NCBI RefSeq assembly: GCF_000203795.2
Contig: NW_006281099.1
Span: 236,690-300,689, forward strand
Length of the DNA: 64,000 nucleotides
DNA from: Batrachochytrium dendrobatidis JAM81
Taxonomy: Eukaryota > Chytridiomycota > Chytridiomycetes > Rhizophydiales
Direction of reading: 5' to 3'
Below the pieces are notes generated by a model, which did not search any database, had not been told where the DNA came from, and saw nothing but the letters and a program-made list of their open reading frames with translations. Below, in pieces: positions 25,442 to 36,163 of this stretch. Numbering within the stretch: the first letter of the stretch is position 1; each line of letters opens with the position of its first letter. The translations under genes and the position numbers were made by a program.

Positions 25442-25958
25442 AAGCTGTATTCATGTAGAATGGGACGCTTTTCTAGCGACTGTCCCTACTTTGAAACAAT
25501 ACAATACAATCAAACTATTTCTTTCTCCTCATTTGGTATAACCATGCACTGACAATCACCAAATCTAAAACCAAATTCGTTGCAATTTAGATATTGACCG
25601 ACTGTTTTGATGTTAAACTCCACTTTGTCATATCCTAGAATCTTGGATATGCTCTAGCTCAAGGGAATAAAGATTGCACATTTCAGGAAGGCAACAGTGC
25701 ATGCCAATCACCTAATATTTGGTTTATATGAAGGGAGAGTTGGAGATTGAGTAAATGGGTGATGCACTGAAACAGAAATGTGAATATTCATTCAGTTGCA
25801 CAAAAATGAACACAAAACCAGTGAATGTTGCCAAGGAGTTCAAAAGACTGCTGTACGGTAAATTCGATGTAAACTGAGATCAATCATTTCATGAGATTGG
25901 CAGTTTATTATGCACTTTGGTACCCTTATTAGTGTTTCATTTTACACGGATACGGCTG
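25442..25958. mobile_element. TIR element copy f
   Basis: About 517 bp. The left end is from 25442 (AAGCTGTATTCATGTAGAAT) and the inverted right end is 25933..25958, followed by TA. The interior is homologous to the copy at 17739..18393 and, in its first half, to the truncated copy at 42997 (shared CACTTTG.TRTATCCTA and TTGGATA.GCTC). Confidence 0.75.
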
Positions 25959-26131
25959 TAGAAGCGCGTGCTATTGAAATTTCAGCCTATTACAGCTGTT
26001 GTCAAAAGTCACCAGAGAAAGACTGGTGCATGTTGCAGTGATTGCTGGTCCACCCTAGGGTAGTGTGGCATGTGTTCAAGGGTTCTTGAGGAAGGATTTG
26101 GACTGCATTTATGGGTAAAGCTAGGACAAGC

Positions 26132-26169
26132 AATACACTAATGCGTGACCAACCACGCATTAGTGTATT
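26132..26169. repeat. Perfect 16-bp inverted repeat with 6-nt loop
   Basis: AATACACTAATGCGTG (26132..26147) is followed by ACCAAC and the exact reverse complement CACGCATTAGTGTATT (26154..26169). The arms pair without mismatch. It lies about 270 bp upstream of the Ser-rich orphan gene. Its function is unknown. Confidence 0.9.
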
Positions 26170-26442
26170 ACAATTACTGATTGACAACGAGAAAAATGAT
26201 TTGATAGGCACACTGCGTAGTAACCCTGCTGTTACTTATCTCCAAAAGTGAGCTGTAAGCTATTTTCATTTTGTACAAAATAGGGTTCTAAAGAGCGACA
26301 AGCCGCGCCTGATTCTTACTGCAACGACGGACTTGCTGCAGGCTCATCGTGGAGCATCTTGACTATCTAATCTTGAATCACTCAACCCTCTTCAATTCAT
26401 AGATAAACAGCAGCCAATTCCACCATACTATTCTGTGTACCA

Positions 26443-28007
26443 ATGGCTCTGTCATTGCTCATGACATTAGCCGATGCTGCTGACCAAGCCGTTCCATTGT
26501 CAGCTTCAGAAACGGCTGCTCTTTGTGCTCTACAAAGACTTGCTTTGATGAGTAGACCTGCTACATCCATTGCTAAACTGCCATCTAAACATTCAACCAA
26601 GACATCTACTACTTCAGTCAAGGTTGATGTGTCTAATGCAGCCGTACTGTGTTCTACTCGCCCTACTCGCATTCAACCTCACTCATTTCCAGGTGCCAAC
26701 AGTCACCTTGATTCTTCATCGTCGCTCTGCTCCATGACTCATAGCTCAGTGGATGGCATTCAGTCTCCAAAGCCAGGTATGCTAGACTACATTCCTGCCA
26801 CATCGCCAGACAATGGCAATGCTGGTCTGGTCAGTAGATACGCCGCTTCATGTATCGCTTCACCAGCTATCCCTACACGTCAACTGCAATTAAACCGGTC
26901 TACTCTGCGCAAGATTCCGTCCTACTCATCCCTAGTGATGCTTACAAGCGTTGCTTCTCCCTCTTCGCTTCCCACAGCCACCTCTTCTCAGCAACAACTC
27001 CCCCGCTCTGCCGAGAGCGGTCTAGATTTACTTACAGATGCAATGCTCGATGATATTGATCTGTCACTCACTAGCCACTCCATTTCACACTTGGTTTCTA
27101 ACTACAAGCAAGATCAGCACCGTCTCTCCAAAATGGCAGACTCTACACTGCTGACATCAGCAAGCAAAAGCGACTTTTCCATAACTGCGCATGTCTGTAT
27201 GCAATGCAATCATCGAGGGTCGCTTGTCACTCCAAGTCACTCTGCTATGAAGCAATCGCGAGGTATGTAATTATGCTTGTTGGTCACATTTGCTTGACTC
27301 CAGCTTGTTCTCGATTCAAAATCCCCAAATTGTGCAGTTTATTCATCCATGATACTCTCATCCGTCCTTGGGATGCAATAGGAAATTCTGGCATATGCCA
27401 GGACCCTATCGTATATTTGAATACTTTTGGCATTTCTCTAATGATTGGCTTGCTAATTGCTTGATATTATACACATGACTAATTATCCCAATGCTATCAT
27501 TAATTTTCAGGTCAACTGATGCTTGAAACTAGACGTCAGCAATTGTCCATTTCTCTTGCACAGCGTATTGCTGCTGAAGAAGCCAGACTTCGATTGGTTC
27601 CTGCTAGTCCTGAACGCTTAGTTGCATTAGATCGACTAATGCGAATGCGCGCACGGAAGAATTCTTTGTTGATGGCAGCCAGGCAATTGCGATCTGTAAA
27701 TCAACCTTCCTCATCCGTATCTACAGTTGGTACATCAAGTCCATCGTCATCCCAGCGTCTCGTAAAGATGACTAAAACTGTTGTTGCTATTCCTCCATTT
27801 GTACGTAGATCTCAGTCGAACCAGAATCCCTCGACCTCAACCAGCAAACAGAATTGTTCTAAACCACCCACACTCTTGTTATCATCTACAAGACGAGTCA
27901 CTATTTCTTCTACCAAGCCACCTGGTCGTGATTCCATTCCCATTTTGCCTGTTACTAATTCCTGTCCAATCAAGCGATACTATTGTTCCAGTCTTGCTTC
28001 AAGATAG
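26443..28007 (+). CDS. Ser-rich protein of unknown function
   Basis: Not recognised. Two exons, 26443..27262 and 27511..28007, join in phase 1 across a 248-nt GTATGT..TTTCAG intron to give about 438 residues. The sequence is Ser/Thr/Pro-rich and mostly low complexity. Three local features stand out. A helical start runs MALSLLMTLADAADQAVPLS, ALCALQRLALMSR. A single CMQCNHRG knuckle lies near the end of exon 1. A basic amphipathic helix (about residues 275-325: LAQRIAAEEARLRL, RLMRMRARKNSLLMAARQLR) opens exon 2. The charged helix after a long disordered lead suggests a nuclear or scaffold protein, but that is inference. An upstream exon cannot be excluded. Confidence 0.55.
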
Positions 28008-28603
28008 CTATTTTGATACAATATGCTATTCGGTACATATATTGCCCATCTTCATTTTAGCTGTTCGTTCATGTCTAATCTGAATATCTGTCTATATTGA
28101 GTTTGCATTTGCAAATGGATGTGTGGATTCTTGTTATTCTCCACATCTGCAATATACATTCATTTATACAAATTCCTTCGCCTAAACTGTAAAGCCTTTG
28201 GTTGAATTTACCTCGACCCCAGCTCTTTAGATTTCTCAGTACAAAGTCTCCGTTTTTAGAATAAAATGATCTAGCCCAATAGGCTATTGGTTAAATGGTT
28301 TGTTTTTGCAAGTTTGATCATGATTCATATTTAGAGTTTCATTGAAAAGTGGACAACGTGAAATTGCTTGCCTAGATGGTGTTTGGCGAGGTAACTTGCT
28401 GCCTGATGCATTCTACCAGAAACACATTGATGAAATAACGTCAATCAATTATTTAGCGGCAGACAAGGCTAGATTTTGATGAATTGAGCTGTACTAGACC
28501 GAAACTTCATTGACATTCCAAATTCAATCCATAAATGACTTGACATGATTTGCGGTTTGCATACAAAGCTCAAACTTCAACTTGATTCGTGACATACTCG
28601 ATA
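28008..28603. other. Intergenic spacer
   Basis: Between two genes on the same strand. It holds the 3' end of the Ser-rich gene and presumably the promoter of the AAGAB-like gene. I see no repeat, RNA or further open frame. Confidence 0.5.
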
Positions 28604-30186
28604 ATGCTGCAGGGTTCGTCCATCAACTCTTCCAGTGCATCAATAACATCTGAAACTCAAGGTGCATCAAACCATACTGCTCATCTTGTTTTATAAACCA
28701 CCCACTCAGTATTTTTATAATATGGATTTTAGAAAATGATGCTGGTATAAAGAACAGGATTTTGATGATGGGCGGCGATTCTGAACATGAGCGTCTTGCA
28801 CTTGTACAAGGTATATATCAGAGTCATGGTTCAGTTCGCTACTTGAAGTTTAACATGGCATTTAAACTCTTTACTCATAACTTGAATGGCTAGAGATTAT
28901 GCAACGGATCGCTTCCAAGCCTGTCGAGCCCATTTCTACCTGGCATGCACTTGCAACCCATTATCCATCACAATCGGATCCTATACCGGAAACTGATCAA
29001 GTCGAGTCGTTGGTTTATGCAAATATTGATACAAAATACTATCAAGCCGAAGTAGCTTTTCAAATCTCAATGGAGCAACCGTGGCTAGATACTTATACTG
29101 AAGACACTCGTAATTTTGGCAGTGATGAACTTTGTCGTGGAAACATTGATGCTATAGTCTATGTTGCCGACAAGACTCAATCTGTAAGAATGCTCTAGTG
29201 TTTGTATCAGATTCCAATTGCTAATCTTGTATTCTCCTAAATGCTGGCGAGGCTTTAGATTGATCAACTGTACCAAATTCTTGAATGGATGAAAGCATAT
29301 ACCATGGAGTTTGATACCAATATTTCTTTGTTGGTTGTAAACGACTTTGCAGCAGATGTATTTGATTCTCAAACCGAGTTGGATGAAAAGTGTTTGGATG
29401 CGGGTGTCGAGTTGATTGTGTGGACTCCACTGCCCTTGGTTGATCCACTTGTTGCAACGGATCCAACCTCTACCTTGACTTCTCGAGCATTGGGATCGCT
29501 TTTAAATGGTGATTGGATGATGTTACGCCAATACATTCACTCGACTGCATCGTGTTATTCAATACTAACTCATACCTACTGCACTTGTAATTATATTGAA
29601 ACTATAGCGGATGGAAATATGGGTGAAGAAGTCACAGGTTTAGATCGTATTTTGGAGGTCCTATCAATCAATATGTGGGATGGATTAAAACGCAAGGATG
29701 AAATAAACTTTACTGGCAACAATGAGGGCAAAGGCACGATTTCTCCACCTGAACAAATCATCAATCCATCCAACGACAATTTTGGAGCCTACACAATGGC
29801 TGGTGCGTTTAAACGATTGTGTTGCCAGTAAACATGTCTAGTCCAACTGATTTTTTTACTTGACTGCAGATGTAGATGATCTAAGCAAGCAGCTGTTTGG
29901 TGATATGGCGGATGAAGATGGATTTGAACGAACATTGGAAACACTTCAAAAATTACGGTGTATGTTTTTGGAAATGTTGCTATGATTATATGGAATACTT
30001 TAACTCTTTGTGCATATACTGAATAACTTGATATGCTCTAACATTTTGTGACATATTGAATCCATAGTACAAGGAGAAGGTATGTCAGAAGCTGATCGAC
30101 GTACTCTTGCTGAAAAAGTGGCATTGGCATTTCAGCTGCAACTTGCTGCAGAGAGTGACGAAGAGAATGAATATAAACGAGCCTGA
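28604..30186 (+). CDS. Alpha/gamma-adaptin-binding protein p34-like (AAGAB/Irc6)
   Basis: Member of the AAGAB/Irc6 family, degenerate small-GTPase folds that act as assembly chaperones for AP-1 and AP-2 adaptor complexes. Exons 28604..28661, 28733..28810, 28894..29183, 29259..29508, 29608..29802, 29870..29959 and 30068..30186. The G-domain start reads KNRILMMGGDSEHERLALVQ. The Walker A motif is lost, as in the family. IDAIVYVADKTQS precedes IDQLYQILEWMKAYTME and NISLLVVNDFAA. Then VTGLDRILEVLSINMWDGL follows. The C-terminal signature is LSKQLFGDMADEDGFE.., QKLR, then SEADRRTLAEKVALAFQLQL. The 99-nt segment 29509..29607 has GT/AG ends and no in-frame stop. I treat it as an intron because its translation is unlike the family. 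Confidence 0.8.
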
Positions 30187-30685
30187 TTTTTTTAAATATT
30201 ATATTGGTTGTATTCAGTAAAAACAGCACTAAATAGGAGTGTTGGTGTATCATCAACGCTAATCCCATGAAATCATTGGTGCTGAATGGACTAAAGTGTT
30301 TTGAACTCGGACAAAGTTCATGTCTTTTTCTTGGACCTAAAGTCATACTCGATTAGCCATGATAATTGGCACGCTACCATATGCTGTATTGAGTTACTCG
30401 GTTATCTAAATATCAGTCCAATTTTTGCAAATTCACTTGTACCAAGATAAAAGTCTTTAAATAGCCAGTTTTGTATAAACCACCCACTCTCTTACACACC
30501 AAACTAAAACCTAGTTAAAGCACAATGCAGTTATATTGATTTGAAATTGAAAGGGTGATTATGCGATAACAGAGACAGGTGACGAATCGCACTATAAGTG
30601 ACGAGAAATTGAGATTGGATGCCAGAAATCCGCCAAATTGAAAAATGTAGCAAATACAGATTGAGTGATAGGAGCCGATTAGAGT
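30187..30685. other. Convergent spacer
   Basis: Between the 3' ends of the AAGAB-like and polyQ genes. AT-rich, with no feature that I can support. Confidence 0.5.
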
Positions 30686-31653
30686 TTAGACGAGAAAGAT
30701 AGCACCCAAGGCAGCTAAACACACGACAAAGCTTGTGCGTGAAGTGGTAGGTGCAGCAGAGACAAGACCGGCCTTGGGAACCAAGCTATTGCTTTTACCG
30801 GGATCAACAGTACTTTCTGATCCTGATGTGCCAGATTTCTCACTGTCCGTCTGTTGCTGTTGCTGCTGCTGTTGTTGCTGCTGTTGCTGCTGCTGTTGTT
30901 GTTCTTGCTGATGCTGTTGCTGCTGTTGTTTTCGAAGAGCACTAGTAGCCAAATCAGTGAATTGTCGGATCTGTACTCGAACACCTTCTGCCTCGTCAAT
31001 ATCACCACCAACATTGGATAAAATGAAAAGAGAGTCCAAAAACTATTGGTTGATAGTTCATTAACATGACAGGTGTTGGTACATTCAACAGTTGTAATAG
31101 TTTAGTATATACCATTGCCAGTAATCGATTCAACAGCACACTTGGATGTTAATCAAGTTTAAACAATACCTGCATGGAAAGGCCAGTTTGCAGAAAGATA
31201 TTATGAGATTCTTTCCAAGTGTTCGACAAGTCATTGACACATTCAGGAAGAGGAATATTCGAAATAGATCCTGTAGTGTATAAGCAGACATGAATAAACG
31301 TTAGCCATAAACGTCAGAGCATTAAATAGAATACTGCTATAGGAATGCGAGTTGGTGCAAAGCACAACAGCTCATGCAATTGAAGGTGATAAAAATGTCC
31401 ATTATTATAAATGGTAAACGGTGCACCTGCTCATTGCAAAGCAGTTCAAGTATCGATCCTATTAAAAATCCAGCGCTAATCAAATTTTCTATGATGCACT
31501 TTCTGCAAATAGGTCGCAGCATATTAGGACACATTCGTTCAACTTACTCTGCAAGTTCATCCAACTGGAAGCAAGCGAAGGATCAAGCTGAGGTTGTGCA
31601 GCAACCAGAGAGATTGCATACAGTAACGCAGTTATAGTTGCAATCAAATACAT
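30686..31653 (-). CDS. Secreted polyQ protein with GPI-type C-terminus
   Basis: Family not recognised. Exons 31653..31548, 31270..31170 and 31042..30686 give 187 residues. The start is a clear signal peptide (MYLIATITALLYAISLVAAQ). The mature part has one Cys (LPECVNDLSNTWKESHNIFL), a helical segment (LDSLFILSNVGGDIDEAEGV) and a glutamine run interrupted by H and E (DNA 30851..30930, CAA/CAG mixed). A Ser/Thr-rich stretch and a hydrophobic tail SFVVCLAALGAIFLV with no residues after it complete the pattern expected for a GPI-anchored surface protein. The exon layout supports a real gene. The polyQ length is likely to vary between strains. Confidence 0.75.
30851..30930 (-). repeat. CAA/CAG microsatellite encoding polyQ
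   Basis: A trinucleotide run of mixed CTG/TTG on the + strand, encoding about 26 Gln with a few His and Glu in the surface protein. The mixed codons make it less prone to slippage than a pure run. Confidence 0.9.
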
Positions 31654-32305
31654 TTTGATCCAAGTAGTAAAAGAATGTGCAATGGTTTGTGTAGTAGGTA
31701 GATAAAACCCAGTTTAGTCAAGTTTCGATAGGTCGTCAAAAACACAAGAAACACAACGTTGAGGGCGGCGTGTTGGAGGCGTTTTGTAATCCTAAAGGAC
31801 GCTGTGCCGTGCAGATTATAAGGGCGAAAGCGAGACTCATTCCAAGCTTACCATTCACACAGGTTAAAGCTTAAACCTCCCTTATCTTCCTATTTATACT
31901 CACATACGAATGCATTGTCCATGTATTGGCCTTTCATGGAAGCTGTGTAATTAAGATCTGATCCAGTCATGACAGTCTATGCTGGTGGTGCTGTGAGCCA
32001 GTGGTCCGATATTGGAGTATACCCGTTGTTTTCTGAAATTACAATTGAATCATGTGGAGTGTCGTGGCCAAAGGGTCGATATTACACTTGTCTAATTCAT
32101 TTTGAAATCCATTGTGTGTACATCTTGCTTGTTTAACATCCACATTGCAAATGAATCTTGTGAATTACAATGAGATTTATTTGTAATCCACACGATTACA
32201 CAAATTGACAACCAGGTGAATGTCAGTCATTTACTGCACCAGTTGGGCATCTGTCGAATCTATACACATACGTCTGAATTTCAAATTATATATTTTGTAG
32301 GATTT
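31654..32305. other. Spacer upstream of the polyQ gene
   Basis: Contains the promoter side of the polyQ gene and the 3' flank of the arrestin-like gene. No gene or repeat is supported. Confidence 0.5.
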
Positions 32306-33217
32306 TTACAATCGTTGAGCACCAACAATCTCTATAGGAACAGAAAACATGATTCCCGATGTAAAGATTTTGTTGGGAATGATATAGATTCGGATGAAAT
32401 GTTCAACTTGCACACACCCAGAAAATGTCGAGGGTGCAATAAACTTGGTCACATTGCCGGGATGTAGCAGTACTTTGAACGATTTAGATTGTTGTGTGCC
32501 AATCATGCAGTCAATAGACTCGGATGCCAATATATTGGTTCTCCCATGCTCTGCCAAAAAATGACCATTACGAACTTCTTCCAGAGTGACTTTGATGCCT
32601 TTAATGCCGCGCTTGTCTGCATTTGAAATCTGAATTTGAAGTTGAATATCCTGTCCAATAGAGTACATGCTCTGCTCAAGTCCCAGACTAGCTTCTACAT
32701 CAAATGACGTAAAATCCTTGGGAAGACCTGGCATGACCAGCGGAGGATTAATCAACGGCATTGATCTAACTACATTAAACGCAATCTCTGCTGGCAATGC
32801 CTTGCCTCTTCCAGCAGCCAAGAACAGCTCCACTTTGATCACATACTTGATCTGGGCTTTAAAAAAATCGGTCAATACAACGGACGGAACAGCGTCAATA
32901 GGAACAACAAACTGCGCACGAAACGAACGAGGTTGTGCAGTGAACTCGGTGCCTAATTTTTTATTTTGAGTGCGCCAGAGAGGAATCGATTGTATGATGG
33001 TCGAGTTGAAGAATTGCACTGGAGGTGGCTCAGCGAGATTATCTGGGTTTGCTAGACCTTGTGCTGCACCTGCAATGTGGAATCGCTCTGACATGGACAG
33101 GTCGGCTACCAATTTGATTGCTTGTAGTGGATCTTTGTTGTTGAGCCAACAGACAAAATTGACAACATCTCCAGGAGCATATTCGCTCTTGTCGACAGTA
33201 AGCCTAAAGAGTGACAT
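32306..33217 (-). CDS. Arrestin-like protein
   Basis: Single-exon 303-residue protein with an arrestin N-lobe then C-lobe pattern. The N-lobe reads FRLTVDKSEYAPGDVVNFVC..LNNKDPLQAIKLVADLSMSERF. The middle is FRAQFVVPIDAVPSVVLTDFFKAQIKYVIKVEL, which resembles the SYFVEYEVKV region of alpha-arrestins. The C-lobe is FDVEASLGLEQSMYSIGQDI then IQISNADKRGIKGIKVTLEEV. It has no PPxY motif and no long tail, so a role as a Rsp5 adaptor is not supported. It could act in trafficking more like a VPS26-type or short alpha-arrestin. The lack of introns is unusual for this window. Confidence 0.75.
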   Translation of the reverse strand: MSLFRLTVDKSEYAPGDVVNFVCWLNNKDPLQAIKLVADLSMSERFHIAGAAQGLANPDNLAEPPPVQFFNSTIIQSIPLWRTQNKKLGTEFTAQPRSFRAQFVVPIDAVPSVVLTDFFKAQIKYVIKVELFLAAGRGKALPAEIAFNVVRSMPLINPPLVMPGLPKDFTSFDVEASLGLEQSMYSIGQDIQLQIQISNADKRGIKGIKVTLEEVRNGHFLAEHGRTNILASESIDCMIGTQQSKSFKVLLHPGNVTKFIAPSTFSGCVQVEHFIRIYIIPNKIFTSGIMFSVPIEIVGAQRL

Positions 33218-33461
33218 TGCAAATAGTAACAGGCTCGACTGATGAATGAAATATAAATATAATGGAAACCTGAAAATGAAGGAAATGGTGCTACAAAATC
33301 GAATTAGAAGAGGCGCAAACCGAAATAATTGAGCACTGCCAATTCAATGCTATATTGGCAGCCCGTCTATCTTTGTTATGCAATGCTCAACCCCGAATAT
33401 TTAAACTTAATTGGGCGTCTTTAATGCTACATCGCTATTGGAAAATCAAGTCGTCCAAGGT

Positions 33462-34990
33462 TTATTTCGAATTTTCTGGAACATAGGGATGGATCAGCAT
33501 CTCTGAAAAAGTCTTGATTCTATCCACTCCACGAATCTCATGTGTCAGCAATGGCATCTTGACAACATGAAAGTCCTCGTAGAGTTCATCAATTTCTTCC
33601 AAATATTTGGCTTGCATCTTGGCCCGTACAAGGCACTGCTCACAGTTGGACCCTGATTTTGGATAGAGCAATTGGTTTACAACAATATTGTGGGTGTCAA
33701 TGTGAAACGAAGTCAATTCCTGGATCATGCGTTCAGTTTCGTAGAGCGAAAGAAACTCTGCTATGCATACACAGACAAACGTCGTCTTGTTCTATTACAA
33801 ACAGTAGCATCAAATGCAGCGTATCAGAATCAAACTGGCCAACAGTATCTGCAATAAACGGCTATCCATAAATCACAACTTACAGGATTTTGGAATTGAG
33901 AATTAACTTCCTGAATGGTTTCACGCATGCCTTCAAGTTTTCCAAAGATATCTTCTTGGCCAACATCCATGCCCATCATTGGTCCCATCTATCACCAGTG
34001 CATTGGACTTAAATGGTGTATCGATAAAAACATGCTCACCAATGCCAGCAAGATCGTACCTGTTGCATCAATGGTCCTAGACGACTACCAAGCTGCGAGA
34101 ATTTGCCAAGAGCATTGTCCAGTACACCAGGAAATGACAAAAATCGCAGTGTATGTCCAGTTGGAGCAGTGTCAAACACAATGCACGAGTAGTCCATAGA
34201 CTTGACCAATCTGAATCAATATGCAAATTAGTCCAAGGTTCTATAGATAAAATGCCACACATGACTCACTTCATGACTTCTGCAAAACTCATGGCTTCAT
34301 CGACACCCGGAATCGCAAAAGCTAGATCCTGCAGTTGCGATTGAGTACCAGCATCTTGGGTTTCAATCATTTCTTGGATGCTACCTGTTGGATCAATCTC
34401 CATGGCGTACAGGTTGGTATAACCATTAATCAACTGAGGGTTTTTGGAAAACTTTTGTCCAAATGCATCTATGGTTTCATTATACATGATTAACAGTGCT
34501 ATAAAATCAGTCATAGAACATATAGAATGCGACATTGAGAAAGACAAGACTGTAGTAGAAGCTTGGCATGGAATATACTTGAATATAACTCATGGAATGC
34601 CACAGAACATTTAACTAGCTAATAGAATTCCTACCAGATAAATTGTGTGCAGGATCAGTAGAGATTAGTAGAACAGACTCTCGAACTTTGGCCAGCTGCG
34701 TAGCCAATGAACAACTATTGTTACAAATATGTGGTTAGAAAGATGCTTGTACAGCTGTATGCTCTGCATTCGCTAGCAAGCTGTAATAGATGAATGACTG
34801 AGAATGTAACCATAATAGAATCAAGTGTCATGATTTCTACTACAAACATGCTTCCATTAGATAACGTAATGACCCACCTGGTAGTGGTTTTGCCTACACC
34901 TCCCTTTCCTCCAACAAATATCCATCGAAGATCCTCCTGATCTAGTACGTTTTGCAGAGTGCCTTCAAGTTTTTCAAGATCATCGTCCAT
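33462..34990 (-). CDS. GET3: Guided-entry-of-tail-anchored-proteins ATPase GET3
   Basis: Cytosolic ATPase that delivers tail-anchored membrane proteins to the ER. Start [20 protein letters not shown], then [15 protein letters not shown] (deviant Walker A) with exon 1 ending at 34878. Exon 2 (34714..34635) reads [20 protein letters not shown] then PAHNLS. Exon 3 (to 34270) reads [20 protein letters not shown]. Exon 4 gives the switch II part [20 protein letters not shown]. The client-binding MGPMMGM segment follows. The last exon has [28 protein letters not shown] and the zinc dimer motif CEQC, ending at 33462. All key motifs are intact. A 151-bp TIR element starts only about 24 bp upstream of the ATG. 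Confidence 0.97.
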
Positions 34991-35427
34991 TTTGAATTGC
35001 AAGGTAAGTTTTGCACCATATTCACGTAAAATGAAATGCTGGATAAAAACAAGTGCTAATCTCATGGCATGACGATGATCGTGCAATGTATGGCTATTCC
35101 AGCTGTTGTTTGTTCCAAAGTAGAATAGTCACTGAAAGTGTTTCATTCTGTATGAATACAGTGGTAAACAATTGTGTTTGCATCGATTGACATCTGAATC
35201 AACAGTCATGATAAACTCCAATACTCGGTTGTTTCGAGATTCAAGCTTGATTCATAAATCTTTTAGTATCGCCATAGTCAATAACACAACCAATTCACAC
35301 TATTACATTTATGGTATTTGCAATACATTTAGATTCATTTCAGATGCACCGACTATAAGCCAGATGAATGTCCATCGATCTGCCATGTTCATTGCAGCTA
35401 CAAGAATACAACATAGTCTGGTTGATT
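34991..35427. other. Spacer upstream of GET3
   Basis: Holds the short TIR copy at 35014..35164 and about 260 bp of AT-rich DNA that ends at the 3' end of the ETFRF1 gene. No gene is supported. Confidence 0.5.
35014..35164. mobile_element. TIR element copy g (shortest, about 151 bp)
   Basis: The left end (35014..35036, CACCATATTCACGTAAAATG) and the inverted right end (35138..35164, GTGTTTCATTCTGTATGAAT) lie only about 100 bp apart; the right end is followed by TA. The compact size suggests an internal deletion derivative. It forms most of the immediate GET3 promoter or 5' UTR. Confidence 0.75.
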
Positions 35428-36030
35428 CTATCTATCATACTCTCTTAGTAGAGCTCTAATCTTGGCATCGTGTTCATCATTGGCATAGTTTCTTCTCATT
35501 GCCCTATACCTATTGATGGTGGGATGTGTTACTTGAGTCTCCAATCGTAGTTTCATACAACACTGCTTACTTTTTGATAAACCACAGTGATTCCAGCTCT
35601 TTATATACATATTCTCCTAGACACCACAGTACAACAATGAATACATCTAGCAAACCAACTACACGAATCAAGTGGGATTACCATGCATAATAGCCTGCTC
35701 AATTTCTTTTGGATCTTGTAAGCCTTTTTTTTTAAGAAATGCTAGCTTAAGCTTATCTTTGAAGTAAGCATGTCTAAATCAGGCATCAGTTGAAAACCGA
35801 TGAAACAAAGGGTTAAATGTCGGATATGCCTATTGACATGTATGAGCAGATTGTACAGCAAGAGCATGACAGTACTGACCCTAATGGGTATTCCTTGCCA
35901 ATGTAGAGCAACTGTCAAGTCAGGATTAGTGAAAATGACGTTATACACATTTAAACAATACACTGTAAGGGTTTATTGCCTGTTTGTATAGATTACGAGT
36001 CTTGTATCGAAGTGCGTTTAGAGAAGCCAT
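35428..36030 (-). CDS. ETFRF1: LYR-motif protein ETFRF1 (LYRM5)
   Basis: Small mitochondrial LYR protein; the human orthologue regulates electron-transfer flavoprotein by displacing FAD. Exons read: MASLNALRYKTRNLYKQ; LLYIGKEYPLG; HAYFKDKLKLAFLKKKGLQD with PKEIEQAIMHG; GEYVYKELESLWFIKK; KYRAMRRNYANDEHDAKIRA then LLREYDR. The order NLYKxLLYIGKEYP..YF..LKLAFLKKK..KYRAMRRNYA matches ETFRF1 along its whole length. The splice joins I checked (phases 2, 1 and 2) agree. It is divergent from CWC27 with only 133 bp between start codons, so they probably share a promoter. Confidence 0.87.
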
Positions 36031-36163
36031 GTCTGCACTGCATCTATAGTCTGGCTGTTGATTGAATTCCATCGCATAAACTGAATTTAACACGTGACTT
36101 ATTTTCACTTATTTTGACCGATTTGGCGCAGTCAACGCTCGCCAGACTCGCCCAATCTCTGAA

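Larger units (their letters stand above)
22604..26442. other. Gene-poor interval with two TIR elements and a hairpin
   Basis: Holds the TIR copies at 24106..24668 and 25442..25958 and a perfect hairpin at 26132..26169. The many 60- to 80-codon open frames are scattered, lack ATG-to-splice logic and show no conserved motif. I support no gene here. Confidence 0.5.

Noticed and set aside
28692..30488. 16-mer TATAAACCACCCACTC present at about 28692 and about 30473
   Set aside because: A single pair of 16-mers is not surprising in 64 kb of skewed sequence, and no other copies or context were seen.
30751..30945. Ala/Val-rich frame on the + strand opposite the polyQ tract
   Set aside because: It is the antisense reading of the CAG/CAA run; the minus-strand gene explains the region.
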